NCBI GenBank assembly: GCA_023055355.1
Contig: JALJCS010000001.1
Coordinates: forward strand, 23,063,881-23,127,880
Reading direction: 5' to 3'
DNA from: Agelaius tricolor
Lineage: Eukaryota > Chordata > Aves > Passeriformes > Icteridae
DNA length: 64,000 nucleotides
Below the pieces are notes generated by a model, which worked only from the letters and a program-made list of their open reading frames with translations, did no database searches and was not told where the DNA came from. The stretch's first letter is position 1. Every line of letters starts with the position of its first letter. Positions 12,471 to 23,700 of this stretch are shown here, piece by piece. Both the position numbers and the translations under genes were made by a program.

Positions 12471-14314
12471 TTCACTATTTGCACCTGCGGGACTGAAGGA
12501 GCGAAACAAAGCCCGCGCTAAATAGGCAAAGGACACGGACGTGCCGCATGCCTGTTATTATTTGCTATTATTATATTACTGTTACGTGCCGGGACTGCTG
12601 GCTAATGACCCGAGACGTGCCGAAGGGTTCCTTACAAAGGCAGGCAACGCCGCCCTCCTCCAACCAACAGTACTGATGTGAGGGCTTTGCTGCCTGTTCC
12701 ACATCACCTGCTGCTGCACTTTGTTCTGTCTTTCACATTAAACCACTTCTAGGAAAACCAGTCTCTAAGGAACATTCCATCCTAGCACACGCACAAAAGC
12801 ACTAAGGCTGACAAAAAAAGAAACAATTGGGTCACTTTATCTGGATTGTCTTCAAAGGAGCTCTAAAACCAATACTAATGAAATGGTTTCAGAAAGATTC
12901 TTCTTTTGCTAAAATGACTCAGAATTGTCACTCCCGAGGGAGTCAGTCCATAGTGCATTGAGTCTGGGAACCCAGCAAAGGCATTACTACGACAGACACT
13001 TTTAAAAACACTCCTTGCAAAAATTAGGTTGGTTTTATTTTTTTATTAGCTTTTAGGAATATCCTGATTAGTCTGGGTACGACTTGCCGGAAGTTCACAG
13101 GAAGATCCGTCAGAACAACAAGCATTATGTTTCTGTAATTAAATATTTATAAGTTTAAATGAATAGCTTAGAGATGGGATCAGGTTCCCTAGCTGGTCAT
13201 TGGCTGCACTATCCTCCCAGTGCAGAACATAATTCCCCAGAACACTGCTTTGTGGGGATGAATAAAACCATCAGATATCAAGGTGCAGGCATTAGTTTAA
13301 AAATCCCTCTTCACTTAAGGTTCAGTGAGCATAACAGGATGCCTGGTCTGCATTAAGACAAAGTTGCATCCTTGAAGCTGCAGTAGAGATCACAATCCCT
13401 GAATCTCAGTACTTCCTTTTGAGCCAATCCAAGGGAAAACTGCCAAGTCAGTAACAGCAATGAGGATTTATTGTGCTGCCAGAATTCTTTCAGTGTACAA
13501 AACTGCACTGAAAAAGAGCTTTAAGATTAAAGAATTAGAACTAAAAAGTAGCAGCCTTCACTAGTGGTGAAAATGAAGTAATTTTCCAAAGTTGTATTTC
13601 AGAATTAATTTTGAGGATGTCTGTTCTATAAAAGGGGACACCTGCTAATGAAATAGTCCAGATACTGTTGCCTGTATATTCTGCTTCTTGTCCCTACCTG
13701 ACTGTACATTTTTTGACACCTAATTCATTGGCAATGGACTGAGTGGTGTTAAAGAGTTCATGTTTGCCTTTATATCTCATATACAACTGCCTAGGATCAT
13801 AAAGCAGATGTCTATCCCATCAGTGCCTGGCTTTAACTCACCCTGAGAAAGGCAAACTCTACCTCAGCCTCAGGAAAAGCTGGAGGTTCACCACGTTTAG
13901 CTGGATGACTGAGCTGTATTCAGTGCTGTTTACAGTGCAACATTGCTGACTTCTCTACCACTTTTTTAGCAATATGAAACACATCTCCAAGCACACTATT
14001 TCATGATGTTTGGCTTTGCTTTTTTGCCTGACAACCACATTTCTGCCTGGCCTCGGCTGTAAGTTCAGTCTATTCCTTTTTTTTGCTCTAAAGAGGCACA
14101 ACATAGTCCTAGTAACCTTCATCCCAAACTCTGCATTTTGTCTCTGTCCATACACAAACTCCCATACCTGTAAGCTACTGGTGTGCACTCTGTTCTTCAT
14201 GCATTGTGAGGCTTCCAGAGTAAAGAAAAATCCCAACACTCTAAGGATGAAAAAAACCCTAAGGACAAAAGTACCTATTTCTTTTTGCTCAGGAGCAACA
14301 AATTAAACTGCTTT
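12471..14314. other. Intergenic spacer between the CpG island and the RCOR3 3' end
   Basis: About 1.8 kb of AT-rich unique sequence with no recognisable repeat, RNA gene or coding frame. It would separate the 3' end of RCOR3 from the next promoter, in tandem orientation if that promoter is TRAF5. Confidence 0.55.
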
Positions 14315-14511
14315 ACTATGATGTGCAATGTTTAGTGATTGTTTTATTAAATGCAGAAATACCTGCTCAACTTCGTACCCATTCTGATTTAAAGTGCAAC
14401 AATTAAATCTGATAGTTCTCGTACATCCATATTTTGCAAGTGTTGTTTCTTGAATACATGTTCTGATTATGCCTTGCATTTGTAAAATGTAATTTTTTAG
14501 TACCGTTTTGC

Positions 14512-14517
14512 TTTATT
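14512..14517 (-). terminator. RCOR3: Candidate distal polyadenylation signal of RCOR3
   Basis: AATAAA on the minus strand lies about 2.9 kb past the stop. A second copy is at 14348-14343. Either could end a long 3'UTR; sequence alone does not decide between them. Confidence 0.3.
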
Positions 14518-15306
14518 AACTAAAATAAACTGTACAAAAAGCTGTAGAGTTACATTAGCTTTGAACAATGTAGGATACACGTTCTCTGCCCAACGTTAGT
14601 GTGCAAACATTGTACATTTTTTAAAGTGACAAAATTAAGCCAACCTTGAAGTCAGAGTTCATTACTACATTACAAAACAGGAGACTAGATATGGCAAAAG
14701 AAATTTCCCACTGAAATCAACACCATTGTATAATTTTATTTCTAATTCTTAAAAAAATAGAAATGAATTTAGAAGAGAATCACAGTATAAGGGCCCTAAC
14801 ATATTAGACCATTACAAGGTACATAAAAATAGAAGACACAGATTTCTTTGAAACTTTAATCCTTTGATTAAGCAGCAAGCAAATCACTCTCCAGGCAAAC
14901 ACTGCTTAAAACATACCCTACCCCCCAAAACAGGACGTGCAAACTGTATGCACATATTCTGCAAAGCACACAATAAAGACATTTTGCTATGTACATACTT
15001 ATTTAGTACTACAAATGCTAGGAGTTCCCTACTGTGTGCTACAGTGTAGGTAAATTAAGAAATACTACCCTACCTATCTCTGACCCTCCCTCCCCCCTTC
15101 AAATACAGCACCTTTGCCCAGTTATAGAATATTTAAACAAGATTAAACGGAATTACAATGTACTGAACAGTTTCATAGCAGTTGGTGGTGGCCAACTGTA
15201 CTGTAACACCCAACATTCTGCATACTGAAGTCTATCGACAAGAGACAAGACAAAAATTAGCAGATGTACAATACACACACCTGGGAGACTCAATGCTTAA
15301 AGTAAA

Positions 15307-15350
15307 CAAACAAACAAAAAAAAAAAAACAAAAAAAAGAAGAAAAAAATC
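15307..15350 (+). repeat. A-rich low-complexity tract in the RCOR3 3'UTR region
   Basis: CAAA units run into long A stretches with single C or G interruptions. On the RCOR3 sense strand this is a U-rich tract. Confidence 0.85.
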
Positions 15351-17158
15351 CCAAAGATGAATCTTACCACTGTTAACAATTAAACTGTAAAAATGTACCA
15401 TCTTGGTTTTTTATTGGTTTTAAAGACCAGAGAGCAGCCAGATTTGTGTGCAGCTGATGAGGGCACACTAAAGACTTATGACTCCCAGAACACAAGTTTC
15501 CATGACCACTAACTCCTTGGTGCTTGTTTTAAAATTCTGCTTTACTTAGACACGGGATCATCTGATGCTCACATAGTGGCTAAGCACCTACTCTGATGCA
15601 AAAGAAAATTTGTAAGAAAGACCATTTTGTATGACACCTCAGCACACCAGTGAAAGCTCTTCAGAAAGAAAAATCTCTCAAGTTTGATCTGAGAGTATTT
15701 TAAAATGAAGAATTAAAACATAAAGGTCAACACTTCAACTGCAATTCAGGTTACAACTATCAAACTTTAATACTAGATTTTCAAATGAAATAGAATCTGA
15801 TAGTACAAGAACTTCCCTTTGCACATTAAAAAAAGACCTTATTTAGCTGCTAAACTGATCATTAGACCACCTAATTTATCTGTGAAAAAAAACCTAGGGA
15901 GAGCACATCCCATTTGCATAAAAAGTCTCATTTTAGTCAAGGGCAAATCTAGTTAAAAAAAAAAAAAAAGAGTTAAAATGACTTTTAGACACCATTTCAG
16001 CTATAAGCAAAAAAACCTTTCCAAATAGGACAACAGTCAACATGAATATTATTACATAATCAAGAATGCATTATTTTTCAATAGCTTAATTCAGATCACA
16101 CAGTTTCAAACAGTGCTACTCATATTTGGAGCCTGGTTTACTTGGAGGTTAGAGGCATCTGCTTTTACAAAAAAACCACAAAAAAACCCCCACACCCTGA
16201 AAGACTACTAGGCATCATTCAAGGTTTCAGACGAGAATGCAGTGAAATGAGTTTCTTTCAAACTCCTATAATTTGGAAGCAATATTAATATCTATATGCA
16301 GGTTTTACTGAGTCAAGAAAATAAACAAACACCTTTGTCCTTCCCCCAATACCCTCAACTCATGTAATCAACTTTGCCAGAAATATAGCAGGAGTCAAGA
16401 GAAAATCACTTAAAAGTAAGACTGGGTTGGCAGGAGATAACTACTCTCATGATACTCTACCAGCACCACCAGCCTCTACACTTCCCTCATTAATGCTCAA
16501 GCAAGGTATCAGTAATCTAACACACACGAACTGCAGACAGTCATTCTCAGAGGAATGGAATTCTACTGTACTTACATAAGAAGAATTAGTGGGATAACAA
16601 ATTAAATTAATACTTCTTGCTAGATGGTTCCTGTCCTGTCATCCCCCTGGGTGGTGGAAGCTGCTGCCACTCTATCCTGCCCAGCCCACAAGACAAGACT
16701 GCAGCAAGAAACTGGACTCCTGCTTCCAGTTAAATTCTATGAGTAGAACACGCATGAGATTTAATAAATTTGGTACAATAGCTCACTGAGTCTTCAGAAT
16801 ACTCTGAAAGAGGAGTATTTAATAAGCCAGTACCTTTTAAAACAAACTAAGATGTTCTGGGAAAAACATGGAGAGAAGACCTACATTTTATAAGTAGGTG
16901 AAATGCTGTTATCTAAACAGGGTCAAACATGCTGAACCTAAAGCCATTATTTTCTTTCACTAAAAGGTAAAAAAAAAAAAAAAAATTAAAAAATTCACAC
17001 ACACAAAAAACCCCAACACTACATTTAAGTCTCCTACAATATTATCTATTTCTAGATTTGCCAGACTACTTTCCTGTAGTTAGATGCTTGACTATAAAGA
17101 ACCGTAATAAAATAAATAGAGTAAAAATCAGTTAAACAAAATCTTGGTGTGTTGAACA

Positions 17159-17164
17159 TTTATT
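17159..17164 (-). terminator. RCOR3: Candidate proximal polyadenylation signal of RCOR3
   Basis: AATAAA on the minus strand lies about 275 nt past the RCOR3 stop and is followed within 30 nt by the T/G-rich stretch ATTTTGTTT. The position fits a short 3'UTR isoform. Use of the site is inferred. Confidence 0.4.
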
Positions 17165-17437
17165 CATTTAAGAAGTTAGCTTCCTTCAACAGTTATTCAT
17201 ACAGAGGAGGGCTGCAGTGTAGGCATTGTTCTGCTGTACAAGTCTTCGGCATAAAAATATTTTTATACAGGTGGTCATTGACGTCGTTCCGTGTCTAGTT
17301 CTTAGCTCGCTCCTCTGGAAAACTGGTCTGATACCTGTGAAGGCTCGCTCTTTTTTTCCAAATAACGATAGGGACAAAAAAGTACATGGATCCAATTTTT
17401 CAAAGGTGGGAGTCAGCATAATGGCGCTGGTATTTCT

Positions 17438-17782
17438 TCAGTGCAGAGTGGACTGAGGTTCTGTGTGGATGCCGATGAGCGAGGGCGGCTGCTGGCCGCT
17501 GCCGGCGCCCAGCACGGGCCGGGGGTTGAGGCGGGGGGGCACGGAGCTAGCGGGCCGGATGAGCGGCGGCGGCGGCTGGTTCAGCGCGGGCCGCGGCTGG
17601 ATGAAGCGCGCCTGCTGCTGCAGCGGCGGCGGCTGGCGGTGCAGAGCGGGAGCGGCGGGGAGCGCCGGGCGCAGTAACGGGGGCGGCTGGTTTAGGGCTG
17701 CCACGGGAGCGGCAGGGGCCGGAGCAGAGGCGTGTGCCGGAGGTGAAGGGCCTAAACACTGAGTGGCCGGAGTGCTTTGTGC
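17438..17782 (-). CDS. RCOR3: RCOR3 coding exon 12, proline-rich tail and stop
   Basis: The terminal coding exon (114 codons and TGA) follows acceptor TTTGCGCAG. It begins [20 protein letters not shown], continues with Pro/Ala/Gln-rich repeats such as [20 protein letters not shown] and [15 protein letters not shown], and ends [17 protein letters not shown]. This tail is the signature of the long RCOR3 isoform. The exon is strikingly GC- and CpG-rich compared with the AT-rich exons before it, which suggests GC-biased codon drift. The frame stays open upstream through the acceptor to an ATG at 17854. Confidence 0.95.
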   Translation of the reverse strand, partial: AQSTPATQCLGPSPPAHASAPAPAAPVAALNQPPPLLRPALPAAPALHRQPPPLQQQARFIQPRPALNQPPPPLIRPASSVPPRLNPRPVLGAGSGQQPPSLIGIHTEPQSTLH

Positions 17783-20700
17783 CTGCGCAAAGGACAAAGA
17801 GAAGACGGTGTGAACGGCCGGCCCGGCCGGGACCTCAGGCGGTTGGGCTGCCACTGGCCACTACACAGGAAACAGCATTTAATAATATAAAACCAAAGAA
17901 CCGAGAAGTTACTGAAAAGAAATCACCAACCAAAACATTATGGACAGCAAAACTAAAAATATTTACAAAGCAAGTCTTCTTCTAGAGCAAGAAGTGTATT
18001 TTAACAGTAAAACAGTAACGTGATCGTCACTATCAAAGGTGCGGCCCTGCTCCCGGCTGGTTAACGACATTGGCTGAAGTTCTATGCAAGCTCATCATCA
18101 TTCTTTAGAATGCGGATTGCCACTCCACACCAGTTAACCTTATATTTTATCACTACATAAAATGCTGTTCCTCAACCCATGCTTACTTATTTCTGGTACA
18201 CAAAACACACCTCATCTTCTTCATCAGTGCTCTTTCCTGATGGCACATTAGAAGTATTTTTTGTGTCCTCCCCTAAAGCAGAAGCATCACCATTAGAAGC
18301 CAGGGTTCCTTGTTCCGCTTCCCATTCCTGCAATACCTCCTCTAAGTTAAACCGACGCCTGTAGTTTACAAAGAAGTTCTTCACTTGGCCAACAGTCTTG
18401 TTGCCAATTACATCTGCAATAGCTTGAAAATCTTTACCATATTTTCGGACACCTGGAAGGCAAAGTAAATAACATAGCTGTGAAGGATCAGTCAGACACA
18501 GCTACGTGTGATGTATTTATAGAGAGAACCTATGGGACCTGCAAACCGAGGACTCACTAATTAGGAGAACTTCTCAATTAGGAGAAGGCCTCAATTTCCA
18601 TTAAAACAAAGTAATTCTTAATAGCACAGCTATCAACATACAAATCAAGAACTTTATTAAAAAGTCATTACCCATTCTTCTTAAAAGATCCTGGCTTACT
18701 CACCAAGCCTCTCAACCTAAAACCACAGAGATCTGGCCCCTGACAGAGTGAATCTTTCAGCGTGCTCACAGTAAGGGCAGATGCCCAAGATCAGCTCAAG
18801 AGGGGAGGAGGGGTGACTGAGCACGTGTGAATGGCTGCAAACAGAATAAAATGCTACAAGTATCCAGTGACAAACACTGACAGCTCCTACAGGCTCCCTC
18901 CACACCAGCTGCACGCAGAGGGCTCTTTCCCACGGCCAGTGGGGCAGGAGAGGCAGAGGGCAGAACAGGGGGGCACAGATCTGTAATCACAATATACTGC
19001 TGTTCCTGCACTTGTGACACACTCTACTCAGGCTACACACAGCAACTGCCAAGTGTTCACCCCGCAAAGCCTGTTTGAAGCTTTCATTCACCATTCTACC
19101 TGCGTAGAAAAATCTGGGGGTTTACATTTACATTCTCCACCTTGGAGAATGTAAATATATTAAGTTACTAGTGCCTGCTTATAAGATGGCCCAGCAAAAG
19201 CCTCCATGATTAAATCCTCTACTGATAAGCAGCATGACAGGTGAGCTTTACAGTATTCTTTTCATTAATTTTTGTACTGACATCAGTAGTCACTTTTGTT
19301 TTTGAGCACTTCAAACGAAAACCCCAATATATATTTTAAATACTTCTCAAACTACATCTGCATATAATAAAAAATAGAGTACAACATTCCATAGTTTTTA
19401 ACTTAAAATTTGAATTATAATAAAAATTATATATATTTTGTTATATTTAGGCTATGTGTCTAGTTCTTCCCCTCTCCTGCTTAAGAAAAAAATCCTCAAC
19501 CTCTCCCACCACCTAGAACACAGCTTTTAGCTGCACAAAGTATATTTTTAATTACAAGTTTGGAAACTTGAAGAAATAAACCAATTTTGTTCCAGAGTAG
19601 GTAAACAGAAGACTTTTTTTGCTGTCAGTTATGCATGAGAGGATTACAATTTGACTTCTCCTGTGAAGCTTGTGATAGTTAAACTCATTTGGAACATATT
19701 ACAGTTCTTAGAGGACAGGCACTCTTTCTCATTACAGGAAAAGAAATTTATGCCTGATTTCATGCCTCACTTCAGAAAATGAAGCAAAGTGTTCAGAAAG
19801 TGAGAGTTGTTTCAAATCTGAAAGCAATGTTCCTTTTCAACTTAATTGTGAAGAGTGTGACCTTCAGTTTGTTCTGCTCCTTTCTACTTTCCTTGTTATT
19901 AGGCACTTCTGATGTGGTAATGTACACTCTGTGCAATTTAAAAGAAAAGTTCACCTCCAGGATAGTAACAAATTCTGTGGCTGAAGCTGATGTTTCAGCT
20001 GTCAGGAGCCCAGCTACATTATTTAGTATCTTCTGCAGTGTACAAAAGAATACAACCCTCCCGATTGCAGGAACCTTGGAAAGATTTCAGAGCCACGTGG
20101 GAGGGCATGGATCCAGGCAAAGCAAAGACAGGGATTTGGCTCTCTGCTTTATCAGTTGTACAAGGTATCAGCTGTACTCCTTAAAAGCTGTGTGTGCCCA
20201 CACAACATTGCCTCCAGTGCTTTAAAATTCTTTGTCTGCCCTACAATTACCACCCTTACTGATTTATAATGAACATGGAACATCCACTGCAATATATCTA
20301 ACATCCTGTACAATTAATCAAGTGAACAAGGTGCCCAGCAGAATAAAGCACATTTCTGTTAGGAAACTAATATAGACTTTTAGTGATTTCAGCCTTTTAT
20401 GTTACTATGGTGGCTACACTTCTTTCCTCCCTTAATCTGCAAAACAACTGAGCCTGTTTGCTATCTTCAATTCAAGCTGTCAAAAAATAAGGTCTTAAAG
20501 CCTATTTCCAAGCAAACAGCTTGAAAACAAGGTGTTCTTGCCTTCACTGAGAACCCAACTCTTAAAAAGAAAATCTAAATAAACTAAAATTTCCTTAGTT
20601 TAGCTGCACACAGCACTGCTCATTTTGGATTCTTTTCAATATTATTACCACTGCTCTACCACAATGACGTATTAAAAGCCCTTCAAGCCACATAAGAAAT

Positions 20701-23700
20701 AGAGAAAATTCACTGTGTGTTTATAAAACTTCAATGTATAAGGTGATGGCATATCTCTAAGAGTTGTTGCCAAGTCACCATCCCTGTCAAACTGGTGCAC
20801 ATTTCTTATGCATCCTTACACAAATTCAGTGCTAAACACCTCAAATTATTTCTCACGTGTTCAAACCGTGATTCAATAATTTTATTAGGCTAATGAAAGT
20901 GAAGCTCAAAAAGAAGGACTGCATAGCCTCACTTCTCATGTATGAATGAATGGTTTTCTCCCAGCTCATTTCAAAGCAGCCCAGCTCACAGGAATCCTTC
21001 AAGCTCTTCAGAAAGAACTTCATCCAGCTGCAAAGGTACACTGGAACACATGCATGCTCTTGATTACAGCATTTTATCTTGAATGTCTCTCTTGGAGAAA
21101 CTCATAAATCCAAGTTTGATTATTCTGTTTACACTGCTTCATGTTGTACAGCACAGCCAACACAATATTAATCAGGGTGCAAAGCAATATGATACAGCAC
21201 CACAACAAGGCAGAAAGAGTTAATGGGAGCTGCAGTTCCACCGTGATGGGATTACAGTGCTCCTGGCAACTATCTTATGTAGAGTTAGATCCTGATTGTC
21301 CCAACTGTTTTTCCCTGCAATGCCATGAAAGTCATGCATAGCTTTGCAATGTAAATTTGTTGTCTTGAACAAGTGTTAAAACACTTTTGCAATTGCATTT
21401 TTATGGCCAAGATCTTAGTTTGAAAATATGATCATTCTTATACATTTCTGTACATAAAATTTTGTAATTTACAAACACTAACTGATGAACTAGCCCATTA
21501 CATTTAACAACTATTCAAAGCTGAACTGATAGCTGATAAATTATATTGTGAATATATTGGCTCAGAGATTGTAAATCTGAGTCCACAACCCCATTGCAGG
21601 CACCTACACTGCTTTTAAGATTACACACAGCTCTATTTTAAGATAGGTTGTCTCATTACCTCTTCCTTAGTTACTGGCAATCCCTTGAGATTAGCCTACA
21701 GATAACAAGTATTTTCATGTTTACAAAAAACAGTACCAAAATTATATTACTGCAGATTATATTTACAATCTCCTTGGTCAGAGTTATTGTCCAAATTCAA
21801 GTGAACAAATCATGTAAGTGCCACCTACCTGCTTAATGCTTGTGATTTCTGTAAAATTATTAAAAGCAGATGCCAAAATATACCAATACATTTAATGAAA
21901 TTCATCTATTCTGAAGTGTACGAACTAAATGTCCTCGTGTTCAAGTCAACGTTCAAATCCAAGCCTAACGCACATTAGGGAAGCTTTTAGTAGAGCAACT
22001 GTGGCTACCTTCTAAAAACAAAGCCAGGGAAAAACACAGCATGGCTCCCTCATGCCTAGAGTCTACCACCTCAAGGAATTGCTTTGAAGCAAGAAATCAG
22101 GGTCCTTAGCCTGAGGCATGGGAGACAGCCCTCTCATTCCAGGAGAGAGAGCAAGCACTAAGTAAGGGAGGGATAATTAGAACACTTTGTTCTTGTCATT
22201 AAGATTCTCTCTCATCTCCATTTTATATGGTGACAAGGGAAAGGGTCCACAGAGGAAACAATACATATAAGAAGCACCTGTCAATGAAAACAGATTTCTT
22301 CCAGAATGCCAGATTTCTCACCCCATCCTTAAGGCTGACTACCTTTATAAAACACAGAACCATTCCTAGAGACCAGAAGACTGGATCTCCTCTCCAAGGA
22401 GCCACCACCAACGCTCATTCTCTTTTGCTCAGGCTCTCTAGTTTATTTGTCTTGTTGGTCACAGAGTGTCACAGCTTAACAATAACTGACTGTATTCTTA
22501 TCACTTCCCAGACTGTTGCTTAGAGAGAACTCCAATAATTAAACTATGAAAAGGCAAGATGGTTTGAATCCTTTCATTCTATGGCAGGCACAATGACCCT
22601 GGATTTTCCCCACTCTTCCAGCAAGTCTATCTTACTAGTATATCATACTAGAGACATCTCCTTCAGCTGCATCTGGGAACAAAATACTGAAGTATTTAGA
22701 AATGGTGAGAAAATGAACCTAGGACAGAGGACAAGTATGTAAATTGAAAGGCATGATTTAAGACTCACCATATCTTTCTGCATTTCCATTCACACATCAA
22801 AATAACCTAACTTTAGGTTCAGTCAGTCATCTGACTAATAAATAAGTACCAGGTATGGCATACCTGACAACTTTACACTGATATCCTGATACAGTGAATA
22901 TTTTATACTAAAACTCAGTCTCTCATTTTCAAGGTGAAGAACACAGAGGAATAAAGCACATAGATATAACTGAACTATTATCTTTATAAAAGATGATCTC
23001 CATAAGTGAGTCAATACATGCCTTCAAGACAGCATCTCCAGATATTTCCCTTACATGTTCCTTGATTTGGCAGTGCATGCTAATACAAGAGTCAGTTTTC
23101 CCTCATATAAATGAAATAAATGCAAATAAACTGTATGAATAGCTTATCAGAAAATGCTGGGGTTTTAGCCCAGTAAGACTGTTAGTCAAGCATCCATATC
23201 CATCTTTAGATCTTAAAAGGCCTAATGAGTAGATACCTGCCCATTACTCCCTCATGAACAAAGAAAAGCAACAGTAAAGCAGATTTACTTCTGCTTTTTC
23301 CTACCTTAGGATACTGGAAATGTCTTAAATGCTTCACATTTTATTACTTTAACAATTGCTTTAGTCTTCTACATTAGAGCAATTCATGTAATGTGATTTA
23401 GAAGATGATTGAAGGGACTTTCTGGTACTAATACAGTTGTTAAATCCTGCATAGCTTTTCTCTTTGAAATTTAACATGGGTAACAGAAAGCCTAATGTCA
23501 TATTGCTTGATAAATGTCCTAAATATTCTCAATAGTTTTGCTGTTTTCCTGGTGACCAGAAAAAGTTTAGCTTTGCATTAGAGGGAAATACAAATAAAAG
23601 CCTAAGCACCTCTTCATATCCTTTGCATCAGATTTCAACTTGCTGCTACTATTAACATACCTTGTACTGCAAGAAGCTGCTCTTCTGTGGTCCAACGGGC

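Larger units (their letters stand above)
14315..17437 (-). other. RCOR3: Probable RCOR3 3' untranslated region
   Basis: Downstream of the RCOR3 stop the minus strand has no gene-like frame and no recognisable transposon. It does hold several AATAAA signals: 17164-17159 (about 275 nt after the stop, followed by a T/G-rich stretch), 14517-14512 and 14348-14343. A short proximal and a roughly 3-kb distal 3'UTR are both plausible. The extent is inferred from signals only. A Pumilio-type UGUACAUA is present at 14995-14988. Confidence 0.5.

Noticed and set aside
11261..12536. 411-, 374- and 254-codon frames over the 11.5-kb CpG island
   Set aside because: Same composition artefact; no domain, no splice logic and no similarity to any family I know.
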